DNA of 64,000 nucleotides from Thiothrix winogradskyi (GCF_021650935.1 NZ_CP091244.1:2976001-3040000), one strand, 5' to 3'. Shown: positions 11,284 to 21,276, numbered from the stretch's first letter. Notes: generated by a model from the sequence alone, not told the origin. Translations and numbers: made by a program.

Positions 11284-12306
11284 TTATTGTTCACGCCCAC
11301 TCAATAACAGCGCCAAATCCAACATTTCGTCCCAAAGCCGCTGCGGGTAGCGTGAAACGTCTTGACCCACGCCTTTGCTGTGCTGATCCAACAGTGCTGC
11401 CATCGCAAACAAGCGCCGCCAATCGGCATTCAATAGCCGCCGTAATGCCGTTTGAAACGAGCCTTGACGCGCTTTAGGCATCCGCATCAACAAGGCTTGG
11501 TTAGACAAGTTATTGCGTATATTTTCACACCCCGTGTAAAGCTGGCGCAGTAAATCCGCCAGCGCCCACACCACTAAAGGTGTTGCGGTCTCCTCCTCTT
11601 GCAATATCCGCATAATGTGGCGAATCCGGCGGGCATCCTGCGCCAGTATCGCGTCAGCAAGGTCAAACACCGTAAAACGCGAATTGTCTTCCACCACTGC
11701 CATAATATTCGCGGCAGTCATCGGGCGGCTACCGTACAGCAACACTAACTTGCCGATTTCCTGTACCGCCGCCAGCAAATTTCCCTCTACCCGTTCGGTT
11801 AAATAGCGCACGGCTTCATTATCCGGCTGCAAACCCGCTTGTTTCATACGCCGTGCAATCCACGCCAAGGTTTGCGCGGGGGACAAATCCCATACTTGTA
11901 CCGAAACGCCCAGTTGTTCGACCTTCTTCACCCAAGCTGCACTTTTACAAGCTTTATCCAAACGCCCGGTCTGAAGCAGTAAAATTTTATCCGTCGGTAA
12001 ATGCTCAAGGTAATGCTGTAAGGCTTTCGTCCCTGATTGCCCAGCTTTACAGGTCGACAAGCGCACATCGAGTAATTTTTTATCTGCAAACAACGACAAT
12101 GCTCCGGCTGCGTCATACAACGCTCCCCAGTCAAACTGTGCATCCACGGTCATCACGTCACGCTCACTGAACCCCTTTAGCGCCGCCGCTTTGCGAATCG
12201 CATCAGCAGTTTCCATGACTTGCAATGGCTCATCCCCACTAATCAGGTAAACCGGGGACAGGGTATGGCGGAGATGCTCTTCAATCTGTTCAGCACGGAC
12301 TTGCAT
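11284..12306 (-). CDS. holA: DNA polymerase III delta subunit
   Basis: HolA is the clamp-loader subunit that opens the beta sliding clamp. The 340-residue protein begins MQVRAEQIEEHLRHTLSPVYLISGDEPLQVMETADAIRKAA, the typical delta-family start, followed by LLLQTGRLDKACK and the helical collar with LTERVEGNLLAAVQEIGKL and FDLADAIL. Length and organisation are normal. In many relatives holA follows leuS and lptE; here it stands alone, convergent to pdxA. Start ATG at 12306. Confidence 0.95.
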   Translation of the reverse strand: MQVRAEQIEEHLRHTLSPVYLISGDEPLQVMETADAIRKAAALKGFSERDVMTVDAQFDWGALYDAAGALSLFADKKLLDVRLSTCKAGQSGTKALQHYLEHLPTDKILLLQTGRLDKACKSAAWVKKVEQLGVSVQVWDLSPAQTLAWIARRMKQAGLQPDNEAVRYLTERVEGNLLAAVQEIGKLVLLYGSRPMTAANIMAVVEDNSRFTVFDLADAILAQDARRIRHIMRILQEEETATPLVVWALADLLRQLYTGCENIRNNLSNQALLMRMPKARQGSFQTALRRLLNADWRRLFAMAALLDQHSKGVGQDVSRYPQRLWDEMLDLALLLSGREQ

Positions 12307-12423
12307 AGGCGTTATTTAAGTAGTACAAAAAAGAAAATACTAGCATATCAGGCTTTTTACGCGGTTTTTGTTTAGAATCCACGCCTGAATTAATCCCAGT
12401 TGCTGATTACCCCGAAATAAACC

Positions 12424-13349
12424 ATGAAAATCATCTACTTTTCCATCCCGTTATTAAGCAGTATCGTATTCATCAGTGCGCCAGTCACGGCAGAACCCGT
12501 TCCTCAAGACGCGGTTTGCCAGTCACAAGTGTTAGCACCTGCGTTGTTTCGCCCTGGTACAGAAGCCGTTACCGTTTACGAATCCAGCACCCGCTACAAC
12601 ACTACGCCTGCTCAGATGGGCTACGGCGAGCGTAAAGTAAAAATAGCCGATGCTTACGTTGAGTACGAGATCATTCCCGCCAAATTCGGCGAAGTGACCG
12701 AAACGAAACCGTCGAAGTCGAACGCGAACGGGTGGAAATCGAAACATTACCAGCCACTTACCGCACCGAAACCAAACGCATCAAAGTCAAAGCTGCCACC
12801 CAGCGCTGGAATCCCAATTGCGCGGCGGTATTGGCAACAGACAATAAGCCAGCGGAAAATTGCTTACTGACCGTACCGGCAGAATACACCACGGTCACTC
12901 GCGAAGTGATTGACAGCCCTGCCCGCACTGTCAAGCGCGTGATCCCCGCCCGCACGGAAACCATCACCCGTAAAGTGCTGCTCGAACCAGCCAAAGTAGT
13001 GCGCAAAGAAATCCCCGCTGTTTACACCAACGTCAAATTAGCCAAGGTAGAACAGCCCGCAACCGTCACCACCACGCAACAAGCTGCCAAAACCCAGAAC
13101 ATCCCCGTGCAACAAACCGTGCGCCCGGAGCAAATAGTATCCATGCCAGCCCTCTGTGAAGCCTCTGTCAGCGCTGAAACCATCCAACAATTGCAACACC
13201 GCTTGCAACAACAAGGCTATTACCAAGGCACACCGGATGGCGCACTAGGTCAAAAAACCCGCAGCGCACTGACGCAGTACCAAGAAGCACAGGGTCTTGC
13301 CAGTGGTGCCATTACCCTTGAAAGCTTACGTAAATTGCAGCTTCAATAG
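12424..13349 (+). pseudogene. Frameshifted secreted peptidoglycan-binding protein
   Basis: Two overlapping frames encode consecutive parts of one protein. The first frame has a signal peptide (residues 1 to about 23) and YxxxP-type segments up to about 12700. The second continues with motifs such as VPAEYTTVTREV, IPARTETITRKVL and IPAVYTNVKLAKV, and ends in a PG_binding_1 domain (LQHRLQQQGYYQGTPDGALG). The join is a tandem GAAAC-GAAAC at 12700-12709. Removing one 5-bp copy restores one frame of about 306 residues. It is therefore either a mutated gene, a reversible slippage site or a sequencing error. The intact product would be a periplasmic or surface cell-wall-binding protein. Confidence 0.8.
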
Positions 13350-13413
13350 AGACTTGCGAGCGTTTCCTGTTAAACTCAACGCAATCTAAAAATAGCAGAA
13401 CCAAGGAGTCATC

Positions 13414-14928
13414 ATGTCACAACCGAGCGGAATCCTAATCGGCAAGGGCGAAGAAAAAGTGTATTTGAACCCACGCTTTGCCAACCGCCACGGCCTGATT
13501 GCAGGCGCAACCGGTACGGGAAAAACCATTTCCCTGCAAGTCTTGGCGGAAGGGTTATCCCGCATTGGCGTGCCCGTGTTCATGGCGGACATCAAAGGCG
13601 ACCTCACCGGCATTAGCAAACCCGGCAACCCGCATCCCAAAGTGGATGAGCGCGTTGCAAAAATCGGCATTGATGACTTCCGCTTTGAAGGCTGCCCCAC
13701 CGTCATTTGGGATTTATCCGGTGAACGCGGGCATCCGGTACGCGCCACCATTTCCGACATGGGACCATTGTTACTGTCACAGCTCCTCGAATTAAACGAC
13801 ACCCAAGAAGGTGTGCTGAACATTGCTTTCAAGGTCGCTGACGAGCAAGGCTTGTTGCTGCTGGATCTGAAAGATTTACGCGCCATGTTGCAATACCTCG
13901 GCGAAAACAGCAAAACCCTGAGCAATACTTACGGCAATGTCAGCTCTGCTTCCATCGGTGCGATTCAACGCCAATTGCTGGTGCTGGAACAGCAAGGTGC
14001 TGACCAATTCTTCGGCGAACCTGCCTTGGATTTGTGGGATTTCATGCGCACTGGGGCAAACGGTTACGGCAATATCAATATCCTCGCCGCTGATCGCCTG
14101 ATCAATACCCCGCGCTTGTACGCCACCTTCCTGCTGTGGTTGCTGTCTGAACTGTTTGAAAATCTACCCGAAGTCGGCGATATGGAAAAGCCACGCCTCG
14201 TGTTCTTCTTTGACGAAGCACACTTACTGTTTAACGGCGCATCCAAATCACTGGTGCAAAAAGTCGAGCAAGTTGTCAAGCTGATCCGTTCCAAAGGTGT
14301 GGGGATTTACTTCATTACGCAAACGCCGTTGGACGTGCCCGAATCGGTGCTGGGGCAACTCGGTAATCGCGTGCAACACGCACTGCGGGCATTCACGCCG
14401 CGTGACCAAAAAGCGGTGCGGACTGCTGCCGAAACCTTCCGCCAAAACCCAAATATCGACACTGCCGAAACCATTATGCAAATGGGGGTTGGTGAAGCCT
14501 TAGTCTCCGTACTCGATGACAAAGGCACGCCCACTATTGTGCAGCACACCATTATCCGCCCGCCGCAATCCCGGATTGGCCCACTAACAGACACAGAACG
14601 TAACGATATTTTGCGTACCAGCCCGTTTGCAGGGCGCTACGACACGATGGTAGATCGTGAGTCTGCTTACGAACTCTTGCAAAAACGCGCCGAAACCGCC
14701 GAGATCGAAGCGGCTGAACAGGAAGCGGAAGCAGCAGCACAAAAAGCCGAACGGCGCACTAACGGCAGCACCCGCCGCGTTGCTGATCGTGAACCCGATA
14801 GTCTGCTGGGCAGTATCGGCGAAACCTTCGTGAAAAACGCCGTGAAAGCCGCAACGTCGAGTGCAGGGCGACGCATCGGCACGCAAATCGTGCGCGGTTT
14901 ACTCGGTTCCCTGTTCAAAGGGCGCTAG
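13414..14928 (+). CDS. HerA-like ATPase, DUF853 family
   Basis: A 504-residue HerA/FtsK-type P-loop ATPase of the DUF853 (YjgR) family. Walker A is GLIAGATGTGKTISLQ (residues about 28-43) and Walker B is RLVFFFDEAHLLF (about 265-277); FITQTPLDVPESVLGQLGNR matches the sensor region. The C-terminus has an Ala/Glu-rich helix (about 425-455) and an Arg/Gly-rich tail. The cellular role of this widespread family is unsettled. ATG at 13414 with AAGGAG 11 bp upstream. It appears monocistronic, with a hairpin after it. Confidence 0.92.
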   Translation: MSQPSGILIGKGEEKVYLNPRFANRHGLIAGATGTGKTISLQVLAEGLSRIGVPVFMADIKGDLTGISKPGNPHPKVDERVAKIGIDDFRFEGCPTVIWDLSGERGHPVRATISDMGPLLLSQLLELNDTQEGVLNIAFKVADEQGLLLLDLKDLRAMLQYLGENSKTLSNTYGNVSSASIGAIQRQLLVLEQQGADQFFGEPALDLWDFMRTGANGYGNINILAADRLINTPRLYATFLLWLLSELFENLPEVGDMEKPRLVFFFDEAHLLFNGASKSLVQKVEQVVKLIRSKGVGIYFITQTPLDVPESVLGQLGNRVQHALRAFTPRDQKAVRTAAETFRQNPNIDTAETIMQMGVGEALVSVLDDKGTPTIVQHTIIRPPQSRIGPLTDTERNDILRTSPFAGRYDTMVDRESAYELLQKRAETAEIEAAEQEAEAAAQKAERRTNGSTRRVADREPDSLLGSIGETFVKNAVKAATSSAGRRIGTQIVRGLLGSLFKGR

Positions 14929-14939
14929 GCACTACCCTT

Positions 14940-14983
14940 AGCAATTGGGCGTGATAAATCTCGCATTTTCGCGTCCAATTGCT
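14940..14983. terminator. Hairpin after the DUF853 gene
   Basis: AGCAATTGG (14940-14948) pairs perfectly with CCAATTGCT (14975-14983), with an inner GCG/CGC extension. No T-run follows, so it may be a Rho-dependent end or a processing hairpin rather than a classic terminator. Confidence 0.4.
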
Positions 14984-15004
14984 GCATATCGCCGCCGTTC
15001 GGTG

Positions 15005-15010
15005 TAGAAT
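15005..15010 (+). promoter_or_regulatory. Candidate -10 element for aroQ-accBC-prmA
   Basis: TAGAAT lies 42 bp before the aroQ start. The best -35 candidate, TTGCTG (14979-14984), is 20 bp away, which is long. Position and -10 quality make it plausible as the operon promoter, but it is unproven. Confidence 0.4.
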
Positions 15011-15051
15011 CTCACGTTTTTACGGTTATTCGAGAGCGAAGGCACATTTCA

Positions 15052-15525
15052 ATGGCAAGCATTCTTCTGCTCAACGGCCCTAACCTGAACTTGCTCGGCA
15101 AGCGCGAACCGGGGCATTACGGCAATATGACACTGGCTGATATTGAAGCGCGTCTGACAGCGTTAGCAGATCAGCAACAACAAACGCTACATTGCTATCA
15201 GCACAATTCCGAAGGTGCTTTGGTCGATCGCATTCATCAAGCGCTAACGGAACAAGTCGATTTCATCCTCATCAATCCCGGTGCTTACACGCATACCAGC
15301 ATTGCGCTGCGGGATGCCCTGCTGGGTGTCGCGATACCGTTTATCGAAATTCATCTGTCCAATGTGCACCGGCGCGAACCTTTCCGTCATCACTCGTATC
15401 TGTCTGATATAGCTGAAGGCGTGATTTTGGGGCTTGGTACAATGGGCTATGAACTCGCACTGTATGCCGCTATACAGAAACTCAACAAACACGACAGAGC
15501 ATTAACTTATGATGGACGTTCGTAA
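15052..15525 (+). CDS. aroQ: Type II 3-dehydroquinate dehydratase
   Basis: AroQ catalyses the third shikimate-pathway step. The 157-residue protein begins [24 protein letters not shown], with the catalytic tyrosine region. It also shows [33 protein letters not shown] and [20 protein letters not shown], the expected active-site segments. Length is typical of the dodecameric type II enzyme. Its 3' end overlaps accB by 17 bp, the usual aroQ-accB-accC coupling in gammaproteobacteria. Confidence 0.97.
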   Translation: MASILLLNGPNLNLLGKREPGHYGNMTLADIEARLTALADQQQQTLHCYQHNSEGALVDRIHQALTEQVDFILINPGAYTHTSIALRDALLGVAIPFIEIHLSNVHRREPFRHHSYLSDIAEGVILGLGTMGYELALYAAIQKLNKHDRALTYDGRS

Positions 15526-15964
15526 AATACAAAAATTAATTCAATTGCTCGAAGGCAGTGATGTCGCCGAAATCGAAATCAAAGAAGGCGAAGATTCGGT
15601 GCGCATCAGCCGCATCAACTCTGGCATGACGTTAGCCGCAGTACCACAGCCATACTATGCCCCGCAACAGCCACAAGCGATGATGTCCGCTCCCGTTGCT
15701 GCTGAGCCTGTCGCTGCTGCTACCCCTTCAGGCCATATTGTCGAATCCCCGATGGTCGGCACGTTCTACCGCGCATCCTCCCCGACTGCTAAAGCATTTG
15801 TGGAAGTGGGGCAAAGCGTTAAAGTTGGCGATACCCTGTGCATTATCGAAGCGATGAAAATGCTCAACCAAATTCAGTCTGATGCTACCGGTATTGTCAA
15901 AGCCATTTTGGTTGAAAATGAGCAGCCTGTGGAATTCGGGCAACCGCTGTTCATCGTTGAATGA
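15509..15964 (+). CDS. accB: Biotin carboxyl carrier protein of acetyl-CoA carboxylase
   Basis: AccB carries biotin between the carboxylase and transferase halves of acetyl-CoA carboxylase, the entry to fatty-acid synthesis. The 151-residue protein has the N-terminal [19 protein letters not shown] helix, an Ala/Pro/Gln linker (about residues 45-75), and a C-terminal biotinyl domain with the biotinylation lysine in [11 protein letters not shown]. Two adjacent ATGs (15509, 15512) could serve as the start. It overlaps aroQ and precedes accC by 36 bp. Confidence 0.97.
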   Translation: MMDVRKIQKLIQLLEGSDVAEIEIKEGEDSVRISRINSGMTLAAVPQPYYAPQQPQAMMSAPVAAEPVAAATPSGHIVESPMVGTFYRASSPTAKAFVEVGQSVKVGDTLCIIEAMKMLNQIQSDATGIVKAILVENEQPVEFGQPLFIVE

Positions 15965-16000
15965 TGTTTGTGATTCGGTAAACACCGCAGGGGTGACAAC

Positions 16001-17347
16001 ATGTTGAAAAAAGTACTGATCGCAAACCGGGGCGAAATTGCCTTGCGTATCTTGCGTGGCTGCCGCGAACTCGGCATTAAAACCGTGGCGGTACACTCCA
16101 CCGCTGACCGTGACCTCAAGCACGTGCGTCTTGCCGACGAATCCGTGTGCATCGGCCCGCCACGTTCCACGGATAGTTACCTGAATGTTCCCGCCCTGAT
16201 CAGCGCGGCGGAAGTCACCGGTGCGGATGCGATTCACCCCGGCTACGGCTTTTTGTCGGAAAATGCTGACTTTGCGGAGCGCGTCGAGTCCAGTGGTTTC
16301 GTCTTCATTGGTCCGCGTGCCGAAACCATTCGCCTGATGGGTGACAAAATTTCGGCAAAAGATGCCATGCTTGCCGCAGGTGTCCCGTGCGTCCCCGGTT
16401 CAGAAGGCGGCACACCGGAAGACCCCGAAGAAATCCTTAAAATGGGTACGCGCATTGGCTACCCCTTGATTGTCAAAGCCACTGGCGGTGGCGGCGGTCG
16501 CGGGATGCGCGTGGTGCATTCCCCCGATGAGCTGGTAGCAGCCGTTACCCTCACCCGTGCTGAAGCAAAAGCCGCTTTCGGCAACGACGTGGTGTTCATG
16601 GAAAAATTCCTACAACGCCCGCGCCATATCGAACTGCAAGTATTGGCGGATTCCCACGGTAACGCAATTCACTTATGCGAACGCGATTGCTCGATGCAAC
16701 GCCGCAATCAAAAAGTGGTGGAAGAAGCCCCTGCCCCCTTCATTACCGCAGAGCAACGCGCCCGCATTGGCAACCGTGTTGCCGAAGCTTGCCGTAAAAT
16801 CGGCTACCGGGGCGCAGGCACGTTTGAATTCCTCTACGAAGACGGCGAATTCTATTTCATCGAAATGAATACCCGTTTGCAGGTCGAACACCCGGTCACG
16901 GAAATGATTACCGGCGTGGATTTGGTGAAACAACAATTGCTGATTGCCTCCGGCGAAGTGTTGAGCTTGCGTCAGGAAGACATCAAGGTCAACGGTCATG
17001 CGATTGAATGCCGCATCAATGCCGAAGACCCGCAAACCTTTGCGCCTTCCCCGGGCAAGATTACCCGTTACCACGTACCGGGCGGTTTAGGGGTGCGGGT
17101 GGATTCGCACATTTACACCGATTACAGCGTACCACCGTACTACGACTCCATGATCGGCAAGCTGATTGTCCACGGGCAAGACCGCGAAACCGCGATCAAC
17201 CGGATGCACGGCGCACTCAGCGAAATGGTCATCGAAGGCATTAAAACCAATATCCCGCTGCAAACTCGCATTATGGAAGACCCCGCCTTCCGTGCCGGTG
17301 GTGCTGATATTCACTACCTCGAAAAAATGTTGGGAATGCATAAATAA
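16001..17347 (+). CDS. accC: Biotin carboxylase of acetyl-CoA carboxylase
   Basis: AccC carboxylates biotin on AccB with ATP and bicarbonate. The 448-residue ATP-grasp protein begins [18 protein letters not shown] and shows [15 protein letters not shown], the glycine-rich loop [44 protein letters not shown] and [17 protein letters not shown]. All are standard. Its stop overlaps the prmA start by one base (TAATG), consistent with a coupled operon. Confidence 0.98.
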   Translation: MLKKVLIANRGEIALRILRGCRELGIKTVAVHSTADRDLKHVRLADESVCIGPPRSTDSYLNVPALISAAEVTGADAIHPGYGFLSENADFAERVESSGFVFIGPRAETIRLMGDKISAKDAMLAAGVPCVPGSEGGTPEDPEEILKMGTRIGYPLIVKATGGGGGRGMRVVHSPDELVAAVTLTRAEAKAAFGNDVVFMEKFLQRPRHIELQVLADSHGNAIHLCERDCSMQRRNQKVVEEAPAPFITAEQRARIGNRVAEACRKIGYRGAGTFEFLYEDGEFYFIEMNTRLQVEHPVTEMITGVDLVKQQLLIASGEVLSLRQEDIKVNGHAIECRINAEDPQTFAPSPGKITRYHVPGGLGVRVDSHIYTDYSVPPYYDSMIGKLIVHGQDRETAINRMHGALSEMVIEGIKTNIPLQTRIMEDPAFRAGGADIHYLEKMLGMHK

Positions 17348-18228
17348 TGAGCTGGCAGCAATTGGTTTGTCATACCACCTCCAAACATCAGGAAATGGTC
17401 GTCGACACAATGGAAGCCGTGGGAGCGGTTTCCATTACTTGGCAGGATGCGGAAGATGACCCCATCCTCGAACCCCGTCCCGGTGAAATGCGCTTGTGGA
17501 ATAATCTGGTAGTCACGGCATTGTACGAGGAAGATACCGACCTCAATGCCTTGCAGTTACTGCTGGAAACGCGCAAAGCCGACTGGCAAATCGAATCCGT
17601 GCTTTATGAAATCGTCGAAGACCAGCCGTGGGAACGCGCTTGGATGGATAGTTTCCAACCCATGTGCTTCGGTAAACGCTTGTGGATTTACCCCAGTTGG
17701 TTTGAAACCCCTGACGATGACAGCGTAAAACTGCTGCTTGACCCCGGTCTGGCGTTTGGCACAGGCACGCATCCAACCACCGCGCTGTGCCTTGAGTGGT
17801 TGGATGGGCAGGATATGACGGGTCAAGAAGTGCTGGATTACGGTTGCGGCTCCGGTGTGCTTGCCATTGCTGCGCTGAAGCTGGGCGCGAAACACGCAGT
17901 AGGCACGGACATTGACCCGCAAGCATTGCTGGCAACCCAAGACAACGCCGAACGCAACAGCATTGACCCTGCGCTGTTGCATACCTGTTACCCCGAACAA
18001 TTGCCCAAGCAAACGTGGGATGTGGTCATGGCAAACATCTTGGCAGGGCCATTAGTGGAACTCGCCCCCGCATTATTAGCGGCATTACGCCCCGGTGGAA
18101 AATTGGTATTGTCGGGTATTTTGGCAGAACAAGCTGCCGCCATTACCGCTGCTTACCAAGCATCATTAGATGAGTTTTCGCTGGTACAAAAAGAAGATTG
18201 GCTGCGGGTCACTGGTGTACGCCGCTAA
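17347..18228 (+). CDS. prmA: Ribosomal protein L11 methyltransferase
   Basis: PrmA trimethylates ribosomal protein L11 using SAM. The 293-residue protein has an N-terminal substrate-recognition domain ([17 protein letters not shown]), then GLAFGTGTHPTTALCLEWL, SAM motif I in VLDYGCGSGVLAIAALKLGA, and the NPPY-like motif VVMANILAGPL. The accC-prmA junction is a one-base overlap, so the two are translationally coupled. Length is normal. Confidence 0.97.
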   Translation: MSWQQLVCHTTSKHQEMVVDTMEAVGAVSITWQDAEDDPILEPRPGEMRLWNNLVVTALYEEDTDLNALQLLLETRKADWQIESVLYEIVEDQPWERAWMDSFQPMCFGKRLWIYPSWFETPDDDSVKLLLDPGLAFGTGTHPTTALCLEWLDGQDMTGQEVLDYGCGSGVLAIAALKLGAKHAVGTDIDPQALLATQDNAERNSIDPALLHTCYPEQLPKQTWDVVMANILAGPLVELAPALLAALRPGGKLVLSGILAEQAAAITAAYQASLDEFSLVQKEDWLRVTGVRR

Positions 18229-18338
18229 TCTGTATTGTTTGTGCAACTGCGCTACTGGTGATATTTTCTCTCGCCTAAACTAAGCATTTTTGCCAAACAA
18301 CAACTAGAATAAAGCGATTACTCAAATGGCGCGGAGTC

Positions 18339-19064
18339 ATGTATACACAGTGTAACCACTGCAACGCGATTTTTCGCGTTACCATGAAAGAATTAACAGC
18401 AGCCCAAGGGTTGTTGCGCTGTGGTGAATGTGACAACATTTTCGACGCGATGAAAAGCTTAAGCCAAACACTGCCCGAAGAGCGCCGCTTTGCCAAATTA
18501 GGGGCAGTGGCTGCGGCGGATGTTGCCGACATTCTTCCTCCCCCACTCAAATCCACCCAAGCGGTTCCACGCCCGCGACGCCAGTGGTCGTGGCCACAAA
18601 AAATCTCAACAGTTTGGTTATGGGTAATCCTCGGCATACTGGCTTTATTGTTGCTATTGCAAGTGCTTTACAGCAGCCGTCACTGGTTAGCACAACACCC
18701 TCTCACCGCAACGTTTACCCAGCAAACATGTGATCTCATTGGGTGCAGCGTCACCCAAGCACGCGATATAGCTAAAATCAACCTCTTAAGCCGCAATATT
18801 TATTCACACCCTAATACCCCTAACGTTCTGACGATTAGCGCATCCATCCAGAATGATGCGGCGTTCCCTCAGCCCTACCCCCTGATTGAAGTCAGCTTTT
18901 TGGATCAAAACAATAAAGTCATCGCTTTACGGCGCTTTCCACCTGAAGAATACCTTCCTAATTTTAGCGGGCAACTCATGCCAACGGGTACGCCAGATGA
19001 GTTATTGCTCAACATTACCGATCCCGGTGAAATAGCCGTGCGTTTCCAGTTTCATTTTATATGA
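18339..19064 (+). CDS. Zinc-ribbon membrane protein with DUF3426-like domain
   Basis: A 241-residue protein with an N-terminal MJ0042-type zinc ribbon: CNHC at residues 5-8 and CGEC about 23 residues later, within YTQCNHCNAIFRV and LLRCGECDNIFDA. A linker leads to one transmembrane segment (WLWVILGILALLLLLQVLY, about residues 90-110) and a C-terminal DUF3426-type beta domain, presumably periplasmic. Relatives commonly follow prmA in proteobacteria. The function is unknown. The protein starts at the ATG at 18339 and is separated from prmA by about 110 bp. Confidence 0.88.
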   Translation: MYTQCNHCNAIFRVTMKELTAAQGLLRCGECDNIFDAMKSLSQTLPEERRFAKLGAVAAADVADILPPPLKSTQAVPRPRRQWSWPQKISTVWLWVILGILALLLLLQVLYSSRHWLAQHPLTATFTQQTCDLIGCSVTQARDIAKINLLSRNIYSHPNTPNVLTISASIQNDAAFPQPYPLIEVSFLDQNNKVIALRRFPPEEYLPNFSGQLMPTGTPDELLLNITDPGEIAVRFQFHFI

Positions 19065-19149
19065 ATAAAGAAATATGACAATTGACATAAAAAATTTGAT
19101 AAATATCTCGATAGAACACGAAAACTCTGTTTATTCTGAACAATTCAGC

Positions 19150-19155
19150 TATAAT
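19150..19155 (+). promoter_or_regulatory. Probable dksA promoter -10 with GC-rich discriminator
   Basis: A perfect TATAAT lies 92 bp upstream of the dksA ATG and is followed immediately by CCGCCCCGCG. No good -35 is present 16-18 bp upstream. A GC-rich discriminator is a hallmark of promoters inhibited by ppGpp/DksA, so autoregulation is possible, by inference. Confidence 0.5.
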
Positions 19156-19246
19156 CCGCCCCGCGTAAATTGCTGGTCAGTGTTAAAACGAAAAACGTTT
19201 CCACAACAAAATAACTGACCATCGCCACTCACTGTTGGAGATAACA

Positions 19247-19702
19247 ATGGCAACTGATAATGTAACCTACCTGAAAAGAAAATCTGCTTTACCTGTCGAA
19301 GGTATCGAACCCTACATCCCCGAACCCGGCGAAGAGTACATGAACGAAAAGCAACTGGCGCATTTTCGTCAAATACTGGTTGCTTGGAAAAAATCCCTGA
19401 TGGAAGAAGTGGATCGCACCGTCGATCACATGAAAGAAGACGCCACCAACTTTTCTGACCCGGCTGACCGCGCCACTCAGGAAGAAGAATTCGCCTTGGA
19501 ACTTCGCGCCCGTGACCGTGAACGCAAACTGATCCGCAAAATCGAGAAAACCATTGCGCGAGTCGATGACGATGACTACGGCTATTGCGATGCGTGCGGG
19601 GTCGAAATTGGTTTGCAGCGTCTGGAAGTTCGCCCCACGGCAGAGCTTTGCATCGACTGCAAAACCACGCAGGAAATCAAGGAAAAGCAAATGGCGGTCT
19701 AA
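19247..19702 (+). CDS. dksA: RNA polymerase-binding transcription factor DksA
   Basis: DksA binds the RNA polymerase secondary channel and potentiates ppGpp in the stringent response. The 151-residue protein has the coiled coil with the DPADRATQEEE tip motif (the functional DxxDxA) and a C-terminal zinc finger CDACG...LCIDC. The start is the ATG at 19247 with GGAG 8 bp upstream. gluQ follows 12 bp after, the conserved dksA-gluQ arrangement. A GC-rich discriminator in the upstream promoter suggests stringent-type control. Confidence 0.97.
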   Translation: MATDNVTYLKRKSALPVEGIEPYIPEPGEEYMNEKQLAHFRQILVAWKKSLMEEVDRTVDHMKEDATNFSDPADRATQEEEFALELRARDRERKLIRKIEKTIARVDDDDYGYCDACGVEIGLQRLEVRPTAELCIDCKTTQEIKEKQMAV

Positions 19703-19714
19703 AGGCGCTAAGCC

Positions 19715-20524
19715 TTGCTAACCATTGGCAGATTCGCCCCCTCCCCCACGGGGCCATTGCATTTTGGCTCACTGGTTGCTGCCACCGCCAGTTATCTGGC
19801 GGCGCGGCAAGCACAAGGTCGCTGGTTACTGCGCATTGAAGATCTCGATAAACCGCGTGAACAAGCCGGTGCGGCGAATGCTATTATCCAAACCTTAGCC
19901 GACTACGGTTTTGAATGGGATGGTGACATCCTTTACCAAAGTCAGCGCCAAGATGCTTATCACGCCGCACTGACTGCCCTGCACGAACACACTTATGCCT
20001 GCACCCGCTCACGCAAAGGCTTACCAACCTTACCCTCGATTCGGGTACGCGCACCTGACCATCCCATTGGTTTCATCGACAGCATCCAAGGCAATTATTG
20101 TCAGGTTTTGAGCCGCGATGTGGGCGATTTTGTGTTGCTACGCGCCGATGGTTTGTTTGCTTACCAACTGGCGGTTGTGGTGGATGATGCATTTCAAGGG
20201 GTAAATCAAGTGGTACGTGGTGCGGACTTGTTGGACAACACACCGCGTCAAATCTGGCTGCAACAATTGCTGGGTTTACCACAACCGGATTACGCGCATG
20301 TGCCGTTGGTGTTAAACGAATTCGGGCAAAAGCTGAGTAAGCAAAACCTTGCCCCTGCCCTCAATACCAGCGAACGGTTGCAAACTTTGGTGACTGCCCT
20401 GCGATTTCTCAAGCAACCTTGCCCCGATGCTTGCGAATTTTCCAGCCTCAGCGCCTGTTGGGATTGGGCAATCGCGCACTGGGATATGCCTCAACTAAAA
20501 CCTGGCAACACTCACGCCGGATAG
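19715..20524 (+). CDS. gluQ: Glutamyl-Q tRNA(Asp) synthetase, zinc site missing
   Basis: GluQRS attaches glutamate to queuosine-34 of tRNA(Asp). The 269-residue protein has [17 protein letters not shown] (HIGH-type motif), [29 protein letters not shown] and GQKLSKQN (KMSKS-type). No ATG is available at the conserved start; TTG at 19715 fits best, 12 bp after dksA. Compared with E. coli YadB, the zinc segment (C-x-C, Y-x3-C) is reduced: only one cysteine in [12 protein letters not shown] remains and about 17 residues are gone. Its 3' end overlaps the convergent phhB-like gene by 13 bp. Confidence 0.92.
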   Translation: MLTIGRFAPSPTGPLHFGSLVAATASYLAARQAQGRWLLRIEDLDKPREQAGAANAIIQTLADYGFEWDGDILYQSQRQDAYHAALTALHEHTYACTRSRKGLPTLPSIRVRAPDHPIGFIDSIQGNYCQVLSRDVGDFVLLRADGLFAYQLAVVVDDAFQGVNQVVRGADLLDNTPRQIWLQQLLGLPQPDYAHVPLVLNEFGQKLSKQNLAPALNTSERLQTLVTALRFLKQPCPDACEFSSLSACWDWAIAHWDMPQLKPGNTHAG

Positions 20525-20805
20525 CCCGCTAAACGGTTGATGGTTTGCGCCAATTCAATATCGCGGTGGGTAATGCCGCCTGCATCGTGAGTGGTCAGGC
20601 TGATGGCTAAGGTTTTGTACACATTGCACCATTCCGGGTGATGGTTCATGCGTTCCGCCACTAATGCCACTTGCGACATAAAGCCGAACGCTTCCACAAA
20701 ATCAGCAAAGGTCAGCACACGGTGCAATTTATTATCGCGTAACACCCAACCCGGCAAACCTTCCAGAATAACTGCCAGCGCTTCATCGGTTAATTTTTCA
20801 ATCAT
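20512..20805 (-). CDS. Pterin-4a-carbinolamine dehydratase
   Basis: A 97-residue PCD/DCoH family protein that dehydrates 4a-hydroxytetrahydropterins. It shows [24 protein letters not shown], with the paired active-site histidines, followed by [18 protein letters not shown]. In bacteria lacking phenylalanine hydroxylase, such proteins may support molybdopterin or other pterin metabolism. Its start overlaps the end of ispF by 8 bp, so it is probably the last gene of the minus-strand run arsC-wrbA-DUF2069-ispF. Confidence 0.94.
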   Translation of the reverse strand: MIEKLTDEALAVILEGLPGWVLRDNKLHRVLTFADFVEAFGFMSQVALVAERMNHHPEWCNVYKTLAISLTTHDAGGITHRDIELAQTINRLAGYPA

Positions 20806-21276
20806 GGTTTGCTCCTAATAACACCACGGCATGGGCGGCAATGCCCTCTTTACGCCCGGTGAAACCTAATTTTTCAGTTGTCGTTGCTTTCACATTGACC
20901 TGCCCCAGCTCACAGCTCAAATCAGCCGCAAGGTGTTCGCGCATGGTCAAAATATGCGGTGCCATTTTAGGGGATTGCGCAATGATAGTGCTATCCAGAT
21001 TGATGACACCATAACCTTTGCTGCGCACCAACCCGACCACGTGACGCAACAAAATCCGGCTATCAATATTGGCGTATTCTGCTGCGGTATCGGGAAAATG
21101 TTGCCCAATGTCACCCAATGCCAGCGCACCAAGCAACGCATCGCAAATCGCGTGCAACAACACATCGCCATCCGAATGTGCCTTAAACGCATGAGTATGC
21201 GGAATGCTTACCCCGCCCAAGACCAGATTATCACCTGTGGTAAAAGCGTGTACGTCGTAACCATGCCCAATACGCA

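Noticed and set aside
12424..12870. First frame of the frameshifted gene as a separate intact 148-residue protein
   Set aside because: After about 12710 its sequence turns into low-complexity Lys/Pro/Ser text, while the other frame carries the repeats and peptidoglycan-binding domain. One broken gene explains both.
15728..16237. 169-codon minus-strand frame across accB and accC
   Set aside because: Lies wholly opposite two conserved genes; no motif and no start signals.
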